This document shows positions 44,171 through 55,649 of a stretch of 64,000 nucleotides of DNA, one piece after another (positions within the stretch are counted from its first letter, which is position 1; each line of letters opens with the position of its first letter). The notes under the pieces are model-generated. The model saw only the letters and a program-made list of their open reading frames with translations, was not told the DNA's origin and did not search any database. This DNA comes from Tetracentron sinense (lineage: Eukaryota; Streptophyta; Magnoliopsida; Trochodendrales; Trochodendraceae), in the NCBI GenBank assembly GCA_015143295.1, contig CM026574.1, positions 13,208,938 through 13,272,937 on the forward strand. The letters run 5' to 3'. A program made the translations under genes and the position numbers.

Positions 44171-47100
44171 TGTGAACACCCCATTTTTACACCCCTAAAT
44201 TCTTATTTACCTTTTATTTTGTTTTATTATTTATTATTTTATTTTATTATTTATTTTAAATTTACTCATTTTTATTATTTTATTAGGGAGAGAGGGAAAG
44301 AGAAACCCCATGTTTAAAACCCATGAGCCAAAGCCAGAGTCCAACCTTAAAGCCCAAGCCCGGATCCAAAGTAGCCCAAGCCCATTTAGAGAACCCTAAC
44401 CTCCTCTATAAATACTATGTATGAGGTCAGATGACCTCATTTCCCTTCCTCATTTTGGTTTTTGGTTTTCGGCAGCAGCAGAGAGGTCACTCTCTTAATC
44501 ATCCTCTCTTGATCCATTTTCTTGCAGCAAGACTCCATCACCTCCAGCCAGTTCCTTGTTCTTTTGTTTATCAGTAGAAAGCTTCCTCTGACCAGTGTCT
44601 CCATCTCCGGCGATCACTCCTTCCGGCGGGCTTTGATCATCATCTCCGGTGACGAGTTTCATCTTCGAGTCATCTATCTTCTTGGGCGAGTTCAGTGCCG
44701 ATCCAGTATTTCAATTTGCTCTGGCCAACTCTTCTTCAGCCAACAGCGTTCTTGCCTTGTTCTCGATCTTTTCTTTCCGGTTGAATCCCTTTTCTCTCAT
44801 TTCAAATCCTAGATCTAGAGTCTGGTTTATTTTTATTTTTATTTTTATTTATTTTATCTGTTTGTTCTCTGATCTCACTTGTGCAGAGTCTCATCATCGG
44901 TCCTCTTCTCCGGCGAGATCTCACAGTGAACAGTAATTGTTCTGTGTCTTCATAGGTAATTCTCATCCCTTGTTCTTCATCTCTTCCATTTCAACCCATT
45001 CTTCTCTGTTCTAATCCAGTAGCTAACCTTAGATTTAGATCTAAATTTTAATTCTATTATAATTATTATTTCTTCTCATTTTATTTGTTCATCTTGCTCA
45101 TTCACCGGTTTACGCATCCATCTAATCCCTCTATGTATCTTTCCGGTAGATCTCTTCTCCCATTTCCTTTTCAACTCCAGCAGTAGCAGCAAGCTCCATC
45201 TAATTCCGGCCAGCATCAAGCTATCATCACTCCTTTATCTCCCGGTTAGTAATTCTTCTCGATTCTTTTCTCTCTTGATCCAATTCATCCAGATCTAGAA
45301 TTCTAGATCTGGATTTCCTTTGATTCAATGTATAGATCTAAAATCTATAAGTCCAAATCATTCTGTATAATTTTTTTTTTTTTTTTTTTTTTTATGTAGT
45401 CTATTTTGGTTCACCTGTACAGCATTTTCATAACCGGCCGCCTTCACCATTTTCGGATCCATCACATTTGTTCTCAGAGGGTTTTCCGACTAGCTTTGAT
45501 TCCCTCAGGTCTGTTTTAGCTCTTTTCTTTCTCAAACTCCTTCTCAGTCCAACTCTCTTCTCTGGATGTAGATCTTTAGATCTAGACCCTGCAATCTCCC
45601 ATTGTTATTATCATTATATTCTTTTGTTTTTGTTTTCATTATTTTTTTTTTATTTCTTTTTTTTATTTTTTTTTATTTTTATCAGAGCATCATCTCCGGA
45701 CAAAGAACTTCAGCAAAATGTTTGGTTTTCTTTTTAAAATTTGTTTGTAAAATCCTTTGTTGGATTTTTCTTCCCTTCTCTTCTCTTCTCGGATCAACGG
45801 AGCAGCAATCATCATCGCCGCACCAACACCCAATCTCAGGCAGGTATAATTCTACCCTTGTCTATTTGTCTCTCTTGTATATTCCCTTGCTATGGTATAT
45901 TAATTTGTGATAGTTTGAGACCTTAAGGCTAGTGGTAGATCTGGCTTGAAATTTGAGAATATCAAATCTGGTTTAATAATGTTTAAAATGCAAGACTTAG
46001 ATCTCTATGTTAAAAGCAAGGCCTACTGGTCAGCCTCCCAATGTTGTGCTTGATGATCTTAAAGAAAGGAAAAAAGGGAGGGAAGGGCTTGTTTGAATAG
46101 TTCCCTATTCACTTGTTCTTGATCGGTCCAATATGCAAGGATGGCCTCTTTCAAGCCCAAATGTGACCATTGGGCCAATTTTGGGCCTTGGTTAATCTCA
46201 TTATTAAACCAGATCTGATTTCAATTTCTTCTATTGGGTTAAAGCCGACTGACCAACTTTCACAATGGGTCAATTGGCCTTAGCACATTAGTTGATCCTG
46301 GCCCGATCTCATTCAATTTTAACCATGGTTAATTATTTAATTTAGTGTAATTTATTTCATGTGTGTATGTGCGTGATAGGATTAGGCCCTATATTCCTTT
46401 TTTATTTTTTGCCTACATGGGGCATTTAGGTAGTTCTTTAACCCTAAACAATTGGCCTACCCCGTTAGTTAATCTTATAAAAAAATCAAAAAAATATATT
46501 AAAAAAAAGAAAAAAAAGAAAAAGAAAAAAAAGATCAAAATAAATTAAAGGTACTGGTCTATCTCCCCTTGGGACCTAGAGCAGGGTCCGTATTTAAACC
46601 ATAACCTCTTTTGGTTTAAGGCCGCTCGATCTGCCCTGCTCTTTGCCTTTAAGTTAATTAAATCAGTTAGACCTTATTTTCCTTTTTGCCTACCTTGGGC
46701 ACTTAGGTTATTTCTTGACAAGTTAAACTTGCCAAAATTAAAACAAACAAGAAAAAAAAAATCAAAATATACAAAATAACAAAAACATTCAAAAAATCTA
46801 AAATGAAAAAGGACTTACCCTAATAAATGAACGCCCCCTAGAGCTCCTCTACGAGAACCTAGCTACGCAACCATCTCCCGGAATGAGATTCATAAATCTC
46901 AATTCCAATTCCCCCAATTCAAGCATGAGTTGGAAGTGACCACACTCCGAAACGAGTATAAAAACAGTCACCACCCCGAACTACTATGAGGGTCTGATTC
47001 CGACTAATCGGATAAGTAGGCAGCCCAAAACCAGGGTTCGACCCCAACCAAAAATAAATTTTTTTACACCCCATATTAATTTGTGTTTAATTAGCAAAAT

Positions 47101-47400
47101 TAATAATTATTTAGGAAATTTTAAGTGATTTTAAATGTTTGGCTTGGACCTAATGAGTAGGTTACCATCATTGGATGGAGGTCCTGGGGTGCCTAACCCC
47201 TTCCCCAGGACCTAAAGGGATCTCTTACCTAGACTATTCTGGACCATAGACCCCCTTGTTTTGGATTATCTCGGGATCCTACTTCCCCTAAGTAGGTGGC
47301 GACTCTTAGGATAAATTTAGCGTTATTCCTCTGCTCTCGGACCTTATCTCGACACTTAGAGATGAGAGGGGAGGAAAGGCGGTAAATTTATGTGTTTACA
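44171..47400 (+). repeat. 3' LTR of the plus-strand Tat element
   Basis: 3,230 bp, co-linear with 27352-30597 with scattered substitutions and length changes in A/T runs. Confidence 0.95.
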
Positions 47401-47715
47401 CTTGCATCTCAACTTTTGGTTAACTGGCTTAGTATCTGCTCTAAAGGTCTATGGGTTAATGCGTAGTATTTGAAGCTTGGCTAAGGGTGGTGATGCACCG
47501 TTCGGGATCAATCCTGGAACCACTCTACTAGTGACAACAAACACTACCACTGGGCTAGCTCCCACCACTTATTTTTAAAAAAATTTATACTGGTGTGCCT
47601 CAAATTTTATTTCAGATTCTAAGAATAATAGGGGCGGTTCCTAGTTCCTTGCTATGAAAATTTATATTCACTACCCCTTCTGATGCAATGCAAATGTTAT
47701 GGTTGGTACTCTATT
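47401..47715. repeat. Duplicated block, copy 2, right part
   Basis: Same orientation as 17645-17965. It is interrupted at GGTACTCTATT by the gypsy LTR that starts at 47716. Confidence 0.8.
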
Positions 47716-48520
47716 TGTAGAACCCCGGATCTCACAGTCACTGTCCATGTGAATAGGGCAATGAATAGTGCCTTACATAGTGTATGTAAAGGCCTAAAGC
47801 CTTGCATGGGTCCTTGGTTTGAGGAAGTGAAGTGAGGATTGTACATGTGTGTATTCAGTTTCAAAACAAGAGTATAAAAATATTCCAAGTGTCTAAATAC
47901 ATAGGGTACAAAATACCCTAAGTGTGTATGTAGAAACCCGAAACCGAATTCCATAGGCTGGGAATAGTGCCATGAATAGTGTCTAAGCCTTAATGCCTAA
48001 TGTATGGTCATGAATGATTCTCAACAAAAATGAGAGATTGGTTTTCTATTTTGTATGAACAATATATTTTAATCGGTATAAAGGCCTTAGGAATGTTTTC
48101 CTAGTTTATGGGTGTTGAAAAAAAAAAGTGGAAAATGTTCTAAGTGTTAAAAAGGAGGGAGGTCTCTACATACCTTCAACTTGAGGGAACTCTAATTTTG
48201 GCACTATTGATCGGAATTGAGTGATTCTTGAACCATTAGAACCGTATTAGAACCCTCTTCGAGGTTTATGTTTAACATTTTTCTCGATTTTGAGTCTAAG
48301 TAAAGTCAAAGGTGGGTTTTCCAAAGTTTTGTCTACTGAAATTCCGGACCAGTTACCTTTATGGCCACTTTGGACCCTGAATAAAGAAGAATTAGGATTT
48401 TTCCATTGGATACAAAATTGTTCCTCCCAATGCAAGTTGAAACGTCTAAATCTAATAAGTGAGTCAAAAGTGATGGTTGAATTACCAAAGTTGGGAAAAA
48501 CTCAAGACAGTTACAACACC

Positions 48521-48700
48521 CAGACGTCTGCATGGAAACGTTAACGTTTGGATGAACAGAATGCGCGAAAAACCCAGATGTCGACATCTGGAACCCCACC
48601 TCGACACCTGGGAACCCCACATAGACGTATACATGCGCAAAGATCATGATAAATGAGATTTTAAATAAGCGTGAATTTGACAACCCTAACTCTATAAATA
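48521..48700 (+). promoter_or_regulatory. LTR promoter: palindromes followed by TATAAATA
   Basis: Perfect palindromes CAGACGTCTG (48521-48530), AAACGTTAACGTTT (48536-48549) and CCAGATGTCGACATCTGG (48574-48591) lie 100-170 bp before TATAAATA (48693-48700). Confidence 0.65.
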
Positions 48701-49712
48701 CCCAATTTTAGTGGGATTAAAGATTCTAACACTTAGAGAGAAACATTTGGAGAGGAAAAGAAAAAAACCTAGGGTTCTCAAAAGGGGATTTTTTTGAAGA
48801 TCAAGAAGATCCCCAAATCCCACCTTCAAGCTTCTCAAAATCAACAAGGGAAGCAAGGATCTTGCAAACCATAGGGATTCACACGAGCTAAGCTATGGGA
48901 ATTGAGTCCAACGAGGTAGAGTTCGGTTATCTCTTTTCCAAAGTTTCATCAAGGCTTGGATCTTCTTCCTCAAGCACAGATTTCACCATTGAAGCTTGAA
49001 TCTCACGTACTTAAGTCTTCTCAAGTTTTTTCCTGAATTTCTCAAGGTAAATACACTCTCCTATCTAGCTTTGTTATAATATAAGCTTTGAAATGTGGTT
49101 TTGAATGAGGTTTTCTCAAGAATAAGGGTAAATACACTCTACGACCTAACCTTGTCATAATCCAAATCTTGAAATGAAATAAAATGGGGTCTTCTAAAGA
49201 ATAAGAGTAACTACACTCTACTAACTAGCTTGTTGTAATTTCATAAGTAAATACAACTATTCTCAAATCTTGCTATGAATCAAGGTCAATAATAAATTAA
49301 ATTTTGGATCATTATATTCAAAGATAATGTGATGTGGATATGATGTTGATTAAATAGGCTTAATGGCCAAGATTATTATGAAGTTAATGCCATGAATGAA
49401 GATGTTCTATGATTTTAGGATTTTTCCAACTATATTATGATGCTAATATGTCTTGTATGAATATGTATGCAATGTTTAAAGTTTCCTAAATATATTGTGA
49501 TGCTCACAAGCACTTCACACATGCTATATTTTACACGACCGAGGTTTTCTCATAAGCATGGCACATCAAGAATGGTAAGAAAGGTTTTTCAAAGGAAAAT
49601 TCATAAGAAGAAGTTTATTAGTTTCATAAGTAAGAATGCTTATAAGTAATGCTCATAAGTCTCCTAAGATAAAGCTCATAAGCAATGCTCATAAGTCTCA
49701 TAAGCTCATAAG

Positions 49713-50040
49713 ATGCTAATATGTCCGTCCATTTCATAGTTCGGGTACTAGTTAAGAAAAGTGAAGATGCTAGTATGTTCGTCCATTTTATAGTTCGGGT
49801 ACTAGTTAATGAAAGTAAAGTTGCCAGTATGTCCCTCTATTACATAGTTTGGGTACTAGTTAATGAAAGTAAGGATGCTAGTATGTCCGTCCATTTCATA
49901 ATTCGGGTATTGTTTAATAAAAGTAAATATGCTAGTATGTCCGTCTATTTCATAGTTCGGGTACTAGTTAATGAAAATGAAGAAAGCTAAGCATGTCTGT
50001 CCATTTCATAGTTCGGGTGCCAGCCAAAGGAGATAAGTGA
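49713..50040 (+). repeat. 54 bp tandem repeat, six copies, inside the LTR
   Basis: The unit is GATGCTAGTATGTCCGTCC then ATTTCATAGTTCGGGTACT and AGTTAATGAAAGTAA. Because 54 is a multiple of three, it produces a spurious open frame. Confidence 0.9.
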
Positions 50041-50810
50041 AGCTTGATTCTCATAAGGAACTCATAAGCCTCATAAGACTAATAAGATTAATAAGGAACT
50101 CATAAGTCCAACAAACTCAGAAGATGCACATAAGACAAAATCTCATAAGGATTCTTATAAGATGCTCATAAGTAACTCATATACTGTATCAGGAACTCAC
50201 AAGACTCATAAGAATCTATACGACATGTTTTGTTTCAATGAAAGTTTCTAAGATAAGGTTTTAAAGCTATGCATCTCAAAGGTAAGTCTTGATGTATGAT
50301 TTTTATATTTGGCGAAATGTATGAATTATGAATTGTTATCTTAAATGCTCACATGATATTATTGGCATTATAATATTGTTAGCTAGTAGTATGTAGACGT
50401 TGAGTATTCCATGCTCAACCGTACATTGTTATGTCGGCAGGTCCTTTTGATATATGTGCTCCGAGACCATGGGTCAAGGAGGAGTATGTTGAGGAGCCGA
50501 TAGGCGGCTGTCCTGAGGGTGATAGTGATCTTGACGTTTGGCTCTATCCGGGGTATTACTGAGAGATGAGAGAGAGAGTGAAATGAGTTTTTGGATTCCT
50601 TTTGGGGGTTACATGTAAATGTCTTATGTCATTAGTTTTTGTACATTAAGAACTTGGAATATAGCTGGTATATATAAAAGAAAAAAAAAATTGTTACGTT
50701 TCCACTACGTTATTGCCTTGTACATTTTACTGGTTGGTTCATCAAGACATGTTTAGTCAAGCACAAGGTCCCTCCTATCTCCTAGGGTGACTTTTGGGGT
50801 GCAACAGAGG

Positions 50811-50822
50811 TGGTATTAAAGC
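50811..50822 (+). other. Primer binding site of the pol-deleted gypsy element
   Basis: TGGTATTAAAGC, two changes from the iMet complement TGGTATCAGAGC, four bases inside the LTR. Confidence 0.8.
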
Positions 50823-51128
50823 CTAGGCATTAGGTTCTTTAGGGTTGGTTCATTAATACAAGGCATTATGTTTAAGAAAAGAGTCGTATTCCAAGTGTAG
50901 ACTTATCACATAGTCTTTGTCTATAACTGGTTGATTTCAACGGAAGTGTCTTAGTTTGAAGAGGTACCTAGCGAAACTAACCTCAAGTGTATTATTTTAG
51001 TATGGTGTGTATATCTAATGTATGCTATATTCTTATATGAATGATTGATGTTGTTGAACTTCAATGCTTAAATAACCATGGTTTTCCGAGTTAGACTCAT
51101 GTTTTGCTATTGTTCTTAGGACTCAGTC

Positions 51129-52160
51129 ATGAGACGTGGCACTCAAGGTCGTGGACATCATATTAGGAGTAGTGGGTCATCCCTTCCTCCATCGGGTGAT
51201 GCACAACCCAATTTTGCTTAGGCCTTTGCATCCATAACAAAGACTTTGGCGATGCTAGCAACCAGGCCTGCTGCTGCTACTACTACTACGCCTGTACCTC
51301 CTCCGGTACACAACACCGCGGGACTTGAGGCATTTAGGAGACTGCATCCTCCTACCTTCATTGATACTACTAATCCCATGGTCATAGAGGAATGAATCAA
51401 ATAGATGGAGAAGATATTCAAAGTACTCCACTATACAGATGAGCAGCGGGTTGACTAGGTCACCTTCATGATGGAAGGTGCGGCCGAGCATTGGTGGAGG
51501 GCTATATTGAGGTAGAGGGATGCCTCTAGAGAAGGGGATTCGTGGTCATGGGGGAGTTCTTGGATATCTTCGACAAGCAGTACTTCCTCATGGTTGTTAG
51601 GGAGCAGAAGGAGCTGGAGTTTCTCACCTTAGTGCAGGGAGATATGTCTGTGGCAGACTATGAGGATACATTTGTGGAGTTTTCCCGATTTGCACTGCAG
51701 CTAATTGCTTCAGAGAATATACAAGTCAGGAAGTTTGAGAAGGGGTTAAAGGACTCCATCTGAGACCGGGTCTCAATGTTTTAAGTGGGCACTTGGGGTG
51801 AAGTTCTGAGCAAGGCAAAGCTTATTAAGAAAATTCTGAGCAATTCTTCAAGAGGAGAGAGATGACTTGAGGCCAATCCAGTGGTTTAGGGCCTGAGAAG
51901 AGGGCCACGATGTACCAGTCCTTTGGGCCTACTTAAGTACAGAGTCCTCCTATTGTACCCCAGGCTCCTCGCCCTACTACTACACAAGTCACTCGATAGG
52001 TGCAACCAATATCTTCTACACCTACCTTTGAGGCTTGTGTACATTTTGGGAGGAAGCATAGAGTTGGGGAGTGCCGAGCACGCACGGGTGCTTGTTTCCA
52101 TTGGAGTGACTACGGGCACCGGATTAGAGATTGTCCTCATAGTCCACCATTGACTCAGTC
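51129..52160 (+). pseudogene. Gypsy gag remnant
   Basis: The frame from ATG at 51129 reads MRRGTQGRGHH.., then LEAFRRLHPPTFIDTTNP, VDxVTFMMEGAAEHWWRA and FLDIFDKQYFLMVVREQKEL-EFLTLVQGDMSVADYEDTF. This is the retrotransposon gag capsid region. At least five stops interrupt it; several fit Gln-to-stop or Trp-to-stop changes. The sequence after about 51780 decays, and no knuckle or pol follows. Confidence 0.85.
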
Positions 52161-52620
52161 TCAGGGGAACAGATGACCAGTTCAGCTAGACACGCAACAT
52201 GAGTCTTTTTAGGCTTCGAGGTCCTAGCAGCCCACATAGTCAATTCACCAGGCAAATCAGGGCTGAGCCTTTGCCATATCAAGATAGGATGCTCAGGCAT
52301 CTACTAATGTGGTCCATGGTACATTACTTTAAATTTTTACATGATAGGCTATATGTGCTAAATATGCAGAATTTATATCAATACACTATGTATATGTTAT
52401 AGGTATAGTCTGTATGGAATAGTATTTAGTTGTGTATAACGCCCGGACACCTTGTTAATAAGTGAAAGCCTAGCCTTGTCATGGTCTACACTGGAATTGA
52501 CCATCCTTTTGTCTTGATTTTTGTTAATTTTGTATGTTCATGTTAGCAAGATGGAAGGTGGGGAAAAATTATCCTCAATTGTGTGCAAAGCGTCAAATTT
52601 CGAGGACGAAATTTCTATAA

Positions 52621-52656
52621 GGGGGGGGGGGGGGGGGGGGGGGGGGATGGGGAGGA
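52621..52656 (+). other. Polypurine tract expanded to a 26 bp G run
   Basis: G26 (52621-52646) then ATGGGGAGGA, directly before the 3' LTR and after CGAGGACGAAATTTCTATAA. Tracts of this position are normally much shorter. Confidence 0.8.
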
Positions 52657-52924
52657 TGTAGAACGCCGGATCTCACAATCACTATTCATGAGAATAGGGT
52701 AGTGAATAGTGCCTTGCATATTGTATGTAATGGCTTAAAGCCTTCCATGGGTCCTTGGTTGGAGGAAGTGAAGTGAGGATTGTACATGTGCATATTGAGT
52801 CTCAAAACAAGAGTATAAAAATACTCCAAGTGTCCAAAAGCATAGGTTATAAAATACCAAAAGTGTGTATGTAGAAAACTGGAACCGAGTTCCCTAGGCT
52901 CGGAATAGTGCCATGAATAGTGTC
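52657..52924 (+). repeat. 3' LTR start of the pol-deleted gypsy element (interrupted)
   Basis: 268 bp matching 47716-47983 with moderate divergence, up to CCATGAATAGTGTC, where the next element begins. Confidence 0.9.
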
Positions 52925-55346
52925 TGTGAGCGCCGGATTTCACTCCCTAGAGTTCTCACGGGGTTTTGAGAGTCGCCACCTATCAATTCAGAAGGGATAA
53001 GTCCCCTAAAGTTTTGGATAAGGTCTTTGGTCCATGAGAGAGATCAGGGTAAGGGGTTCGGTTAATCCGGGGAAGGTGTTAGGCACCACGAGGCTTCCAT
53101 TTTACAACGGTTCCGTACTCCCCGGGTTTAAGCCAAATTAAGTTAATCTTGTTCAGAATACCAGAAGGTTTAAGTGAACACTAATCTAAGAAGGAAAAAA
53201 GCTAACTGGGGTTGGGCCCGTGTTGGGCTGCCTACGTACTCATAGGGTGAGATTAGACCGAGCGTAGTTCTGGCACGTGAGCCTATGCCGAGGCTAGGGG
53301 CGTGTGTGTGTGCACCAAGGGTGGCTAACATGGGCTAGTCCGGTAGACTAGGACCGAGGAGGTCAAGTGCAGGGTATTGTAAGCCCGGTAGGCTTAGGGA
53401 GTAGTCCGGTAGACTAAGGAGGAGTCCGGCCCAGGTTAGGATTGCTAACTGGGATTAGGCCGAACTAACTGCAGTTAGGGTTGCTAACCACAGTAAAGGG
53501 TGAGTGAGTTGTAGCCCGGTAGGCTAAGGTGGGGCCTAGTAGGATGAGGTAAGTCCGGTAGACTTGGTTTTTAGGCCCGGTAGGCCGTAAACCGAAGTTT
53601 AACTACAATTAGGGTTGCTAACCGTGGTTAAAGGGGTCTAACTGTGGTTAGAGTTGCTAACTAGGGTTAGGGAGAGGGCCAAAGTCAGGATTAAGGTCCA
53701 ATCTCAGTTTTAGGAATGTCCGTTTAAATTCTCAAAGTTTGTGGGGTTAAGGGGAGCTTAACCACGGTTAAATGTTAACCGGAGGTGGATTTAGCCACAG
53801 TTAAGGGTCTGGTATAGTCCAAGGTGGGCCCAGGGGGCTTGGCAGGGCCTAAAGTGGCCTCCTACCAGGCCTGGGCCCCTGCAAAAGCCCAGAAATAAAA
53901 CAAATTTTAATGTCGGTAATCTAATTACCTACATTATGGACAGTGTTTTAAGACTGTGTTTTGTCATTGTTAACTAGGGTTAAGCTGTAACCCAAGGTGA
54001 ATCGAGGCTGAGGGAGTATAGAGGGGACTCCTAAAAAGATATCAAGCTCTATGTGGGCCCTAGGGGATGCCTGGAGTGGGCCCCACAGAGCTGCAAAGGT
54101 GCTGTGCCTGACAGTGCATATGGTCAGTAGAGGTATTGCCGACCATACCAAAACAAGTGAGAAACAGAATGTCGGTGATCCTTTTACCGACGTTCTATAA
54201 ACAGTTCAAAAATAATATGTCAGTAAATAGAGCACCGACGAAAAGGGAAAGAGGCCACTTTAGGAATGTCGGTACTAAGAATTTTGCCGGCCTGGGTTTT
54301 TCTGAAAACCAGAATTGTGACCACTAGGGCTGTGTATAGAGGTCACTAGGGGTTCCCTCATGATAAGAGGGATCCCCAAAAGGTTCTGTAATGGCTGTCA
54401 AGCCTCGAAGATTTGTTATACCCGAAAGGGGTTCACCACAACTATGGTTTAGGTGGGTGAACACCCTGTGTGGGTCTGTATACCTACTAAGCAATAACAA
54501 AACACTGAAAAACGTCCCCTGGAGATGACCAGAGGATCACATGATGTGCATGTGATAAAAAATGGGTAGGGAGTCCCCTACCCAGTGCTCTATTTTTTTG
54601 CCAAACAAAGAGGTGCTGCTTGTGTACGGTGGTGGCGCTCTGGTGGTGTTACACGAGCTAGGGAGGGGAGATGCAGGTCTAGGAGAAGCCTAGAACCAAA
54701 CCAAGGGTTTGAGGAGGGCTCAGGATTTCTGTTTTGAAACAAGGGGTTCTCCTCCAAAAAAATGCAGATTGTTTAAAATGAAGGTGGCATTGTGCTTTTA
54801 TTGGGAAGGGACCTAAGGACCAAAGAGGGATTAAAAGGAAGAGGGAGAGGGGTATTGGACCTTGGTTAGGTCGACTAAGGGTCGAGAAGGGAGAAACTGA
54901 GGTGGAGGTAGAGTGTGCAAAAGGTTTTCCAGGCCTTCAACTCGAAGCTTGAATATGTCAGTAGAAGGTCTACCGACAGCTTGAAACAAGGCTTAATTTT
55001 GATGTCGGTAGACTGTCTACCGACATTCTGAAGTCTATTTTTAAATGGGCTGGGCCTCCACATACGAGTTATGGGGGTTATGTATTAAGGTTTTTGGGCC
55101 TTGTGGGCTCGAGGCTGAGGGTCAGGCCCTGTAGGCTATGGGTTTAGGTCATGCCCTAAGGGCTCTAGGGTTATGCTAGGATCAACTAATGCTAGGGTTT
55201 TAGACATGGGCTTTCTAGATTTTAATTAGTGTTCACCTAAGGGCAGGGTTTTGTCTTAGGGTGTGAGGGCTTTGGCAGGGGAGGTAACCATAGTTTAAAA
55301 TATTTTAACTATGGTTAAGATGGGTTGTAAAAATTGGGTGCTTACA
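52925..55346 (-). repeat. 3' LTR of the minus-strand Tat element
   Basis: About 2,422 bp, from TGTAAGCACCCAATTTTTAC (55346) to CCGGCGCTCACA (52925) on the minus strand. It contains six CCGGTAG-core hairpins at 53335-53586 and several ATGTCGGTA/TACCGACAT inverted pairs at 53910-55020. Confidence 0.85.
53335..53586 (-). repeat. Six pentaloop hairpins with covarying stems
   Basis: CTAGTC-CGGTA-GACTAG (53335-53351), TAAGCC-CGGTA-GGCTTA (53380-53396), TAGTC-CGGTA-GACTA (53402-53416), TAGCC-CGGTA-GGCTA (53512-53526), AAGTC-CGGTA-GACTT (53551-53565) and GGCC-CGGTA-GGCC (53574-53586). The loop is constant while both sides of the stem change together. Confidence 0.85.
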
Positions 55347-55362
55347 ACTGCCCCTCTTTGCT
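55347..55362 (-). other. Polypurine tract of the minus-strand Tat element
   Basis: CAAAGAGGGGCAGT on the minus strand next to the LTR, sharing AAAGAGGGGCA with the plus-strand Tat element. Confidence 0.8.
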
Positions 55363-55649
55363 GGAGAATGCCAGGGTTGGCGATTCGAACGGCAAAGACT
55401 GGAATCATCCTATTTTTACACCGAGCTTGGATAACAGGGATGTAGAAGGATGATATGTATGTATGCAGTGCAAATGGTGAGTACAATATAGTGGCAAGAC
55501 CACTGCTGGGGAAGGGCGAGTAGTTCAGACTACTCACTGGGGATCGATGAATACAGGGATGGCATAGCCCGGAGGCGTCGGCCAGAAGGATTCGATCGAG
55601 TTTGATCGAAGAGACACACAGGGTGGCAAGAACACACAGGCTGTTGAAG

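Larger units (their letters stand above)
27352..47400 (+). mobile_element. Complete 20 kb Ty3/gypsy Tat/Ogre-type retrotransposon (TSD CTTGC)
   Basis: LTRs of 3,246 and 3,230 bp start TGTGAACACCCC and end TGTGTTTACA, with a perfect CTTGC duplication at 27347-27351 and 47401-47405. Order: LTR, primer site, extra ORF, gag, protease, intron, RT, RNase H, second RNase H, integrase, a 3.1 kb 3' UTR with tandem repeats, purine tract, LTR. Dual RNase H, the DNG protease, an ORF before gag and a PR-RT intron are hallmarks of the Tat/Ogre clade. LTR divergence is roughly 1% by eye. The coding region carries several stops and frame breaks and a mutated integrase Asp, so this copy is not autonomous. Confidence 0.96.
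47716..50806 (+). repeat. 5' LTR of the pol-deleted gypsy element
   Basis: 3,091 bp, TGTAGAACCCCGGATC to GGGGTGCAACA. It is distantly homologous to the solo LTR at 14176-17520: both contain TTTTGAGTCTAAG, TATA and TCGGCAGGT landmarks in the same order. Confidence 0.9.
47716..52924 (+). mobile_element. Ty3/gypsy element with iMet primer site, pol deleted (right part outside or interrupted)
   Basis: The 5' LTR (47716-50806), primer site, gag remnant, purine tract and start of the 3' LTR (52657-52924) are present. The interior is only 1,850 bp with no protease, RT or integrase. The iMet primer site and the end motif AATTTCGAGGACGAAATTTC ahead of a G-rich tract are typical of chromovirus-type gypsy elements. 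The 3' LTR is cut at 52924 by the minus-strand Tat element; its remainder must lie beyond the window. Confidence 0.88.

Noticed and set aside
49721..49990. 89-codon frame with repeated MSVHFIVRVLV peptide
   Set aside because: Product of the 54 bp tandem repeat inside an LTR.
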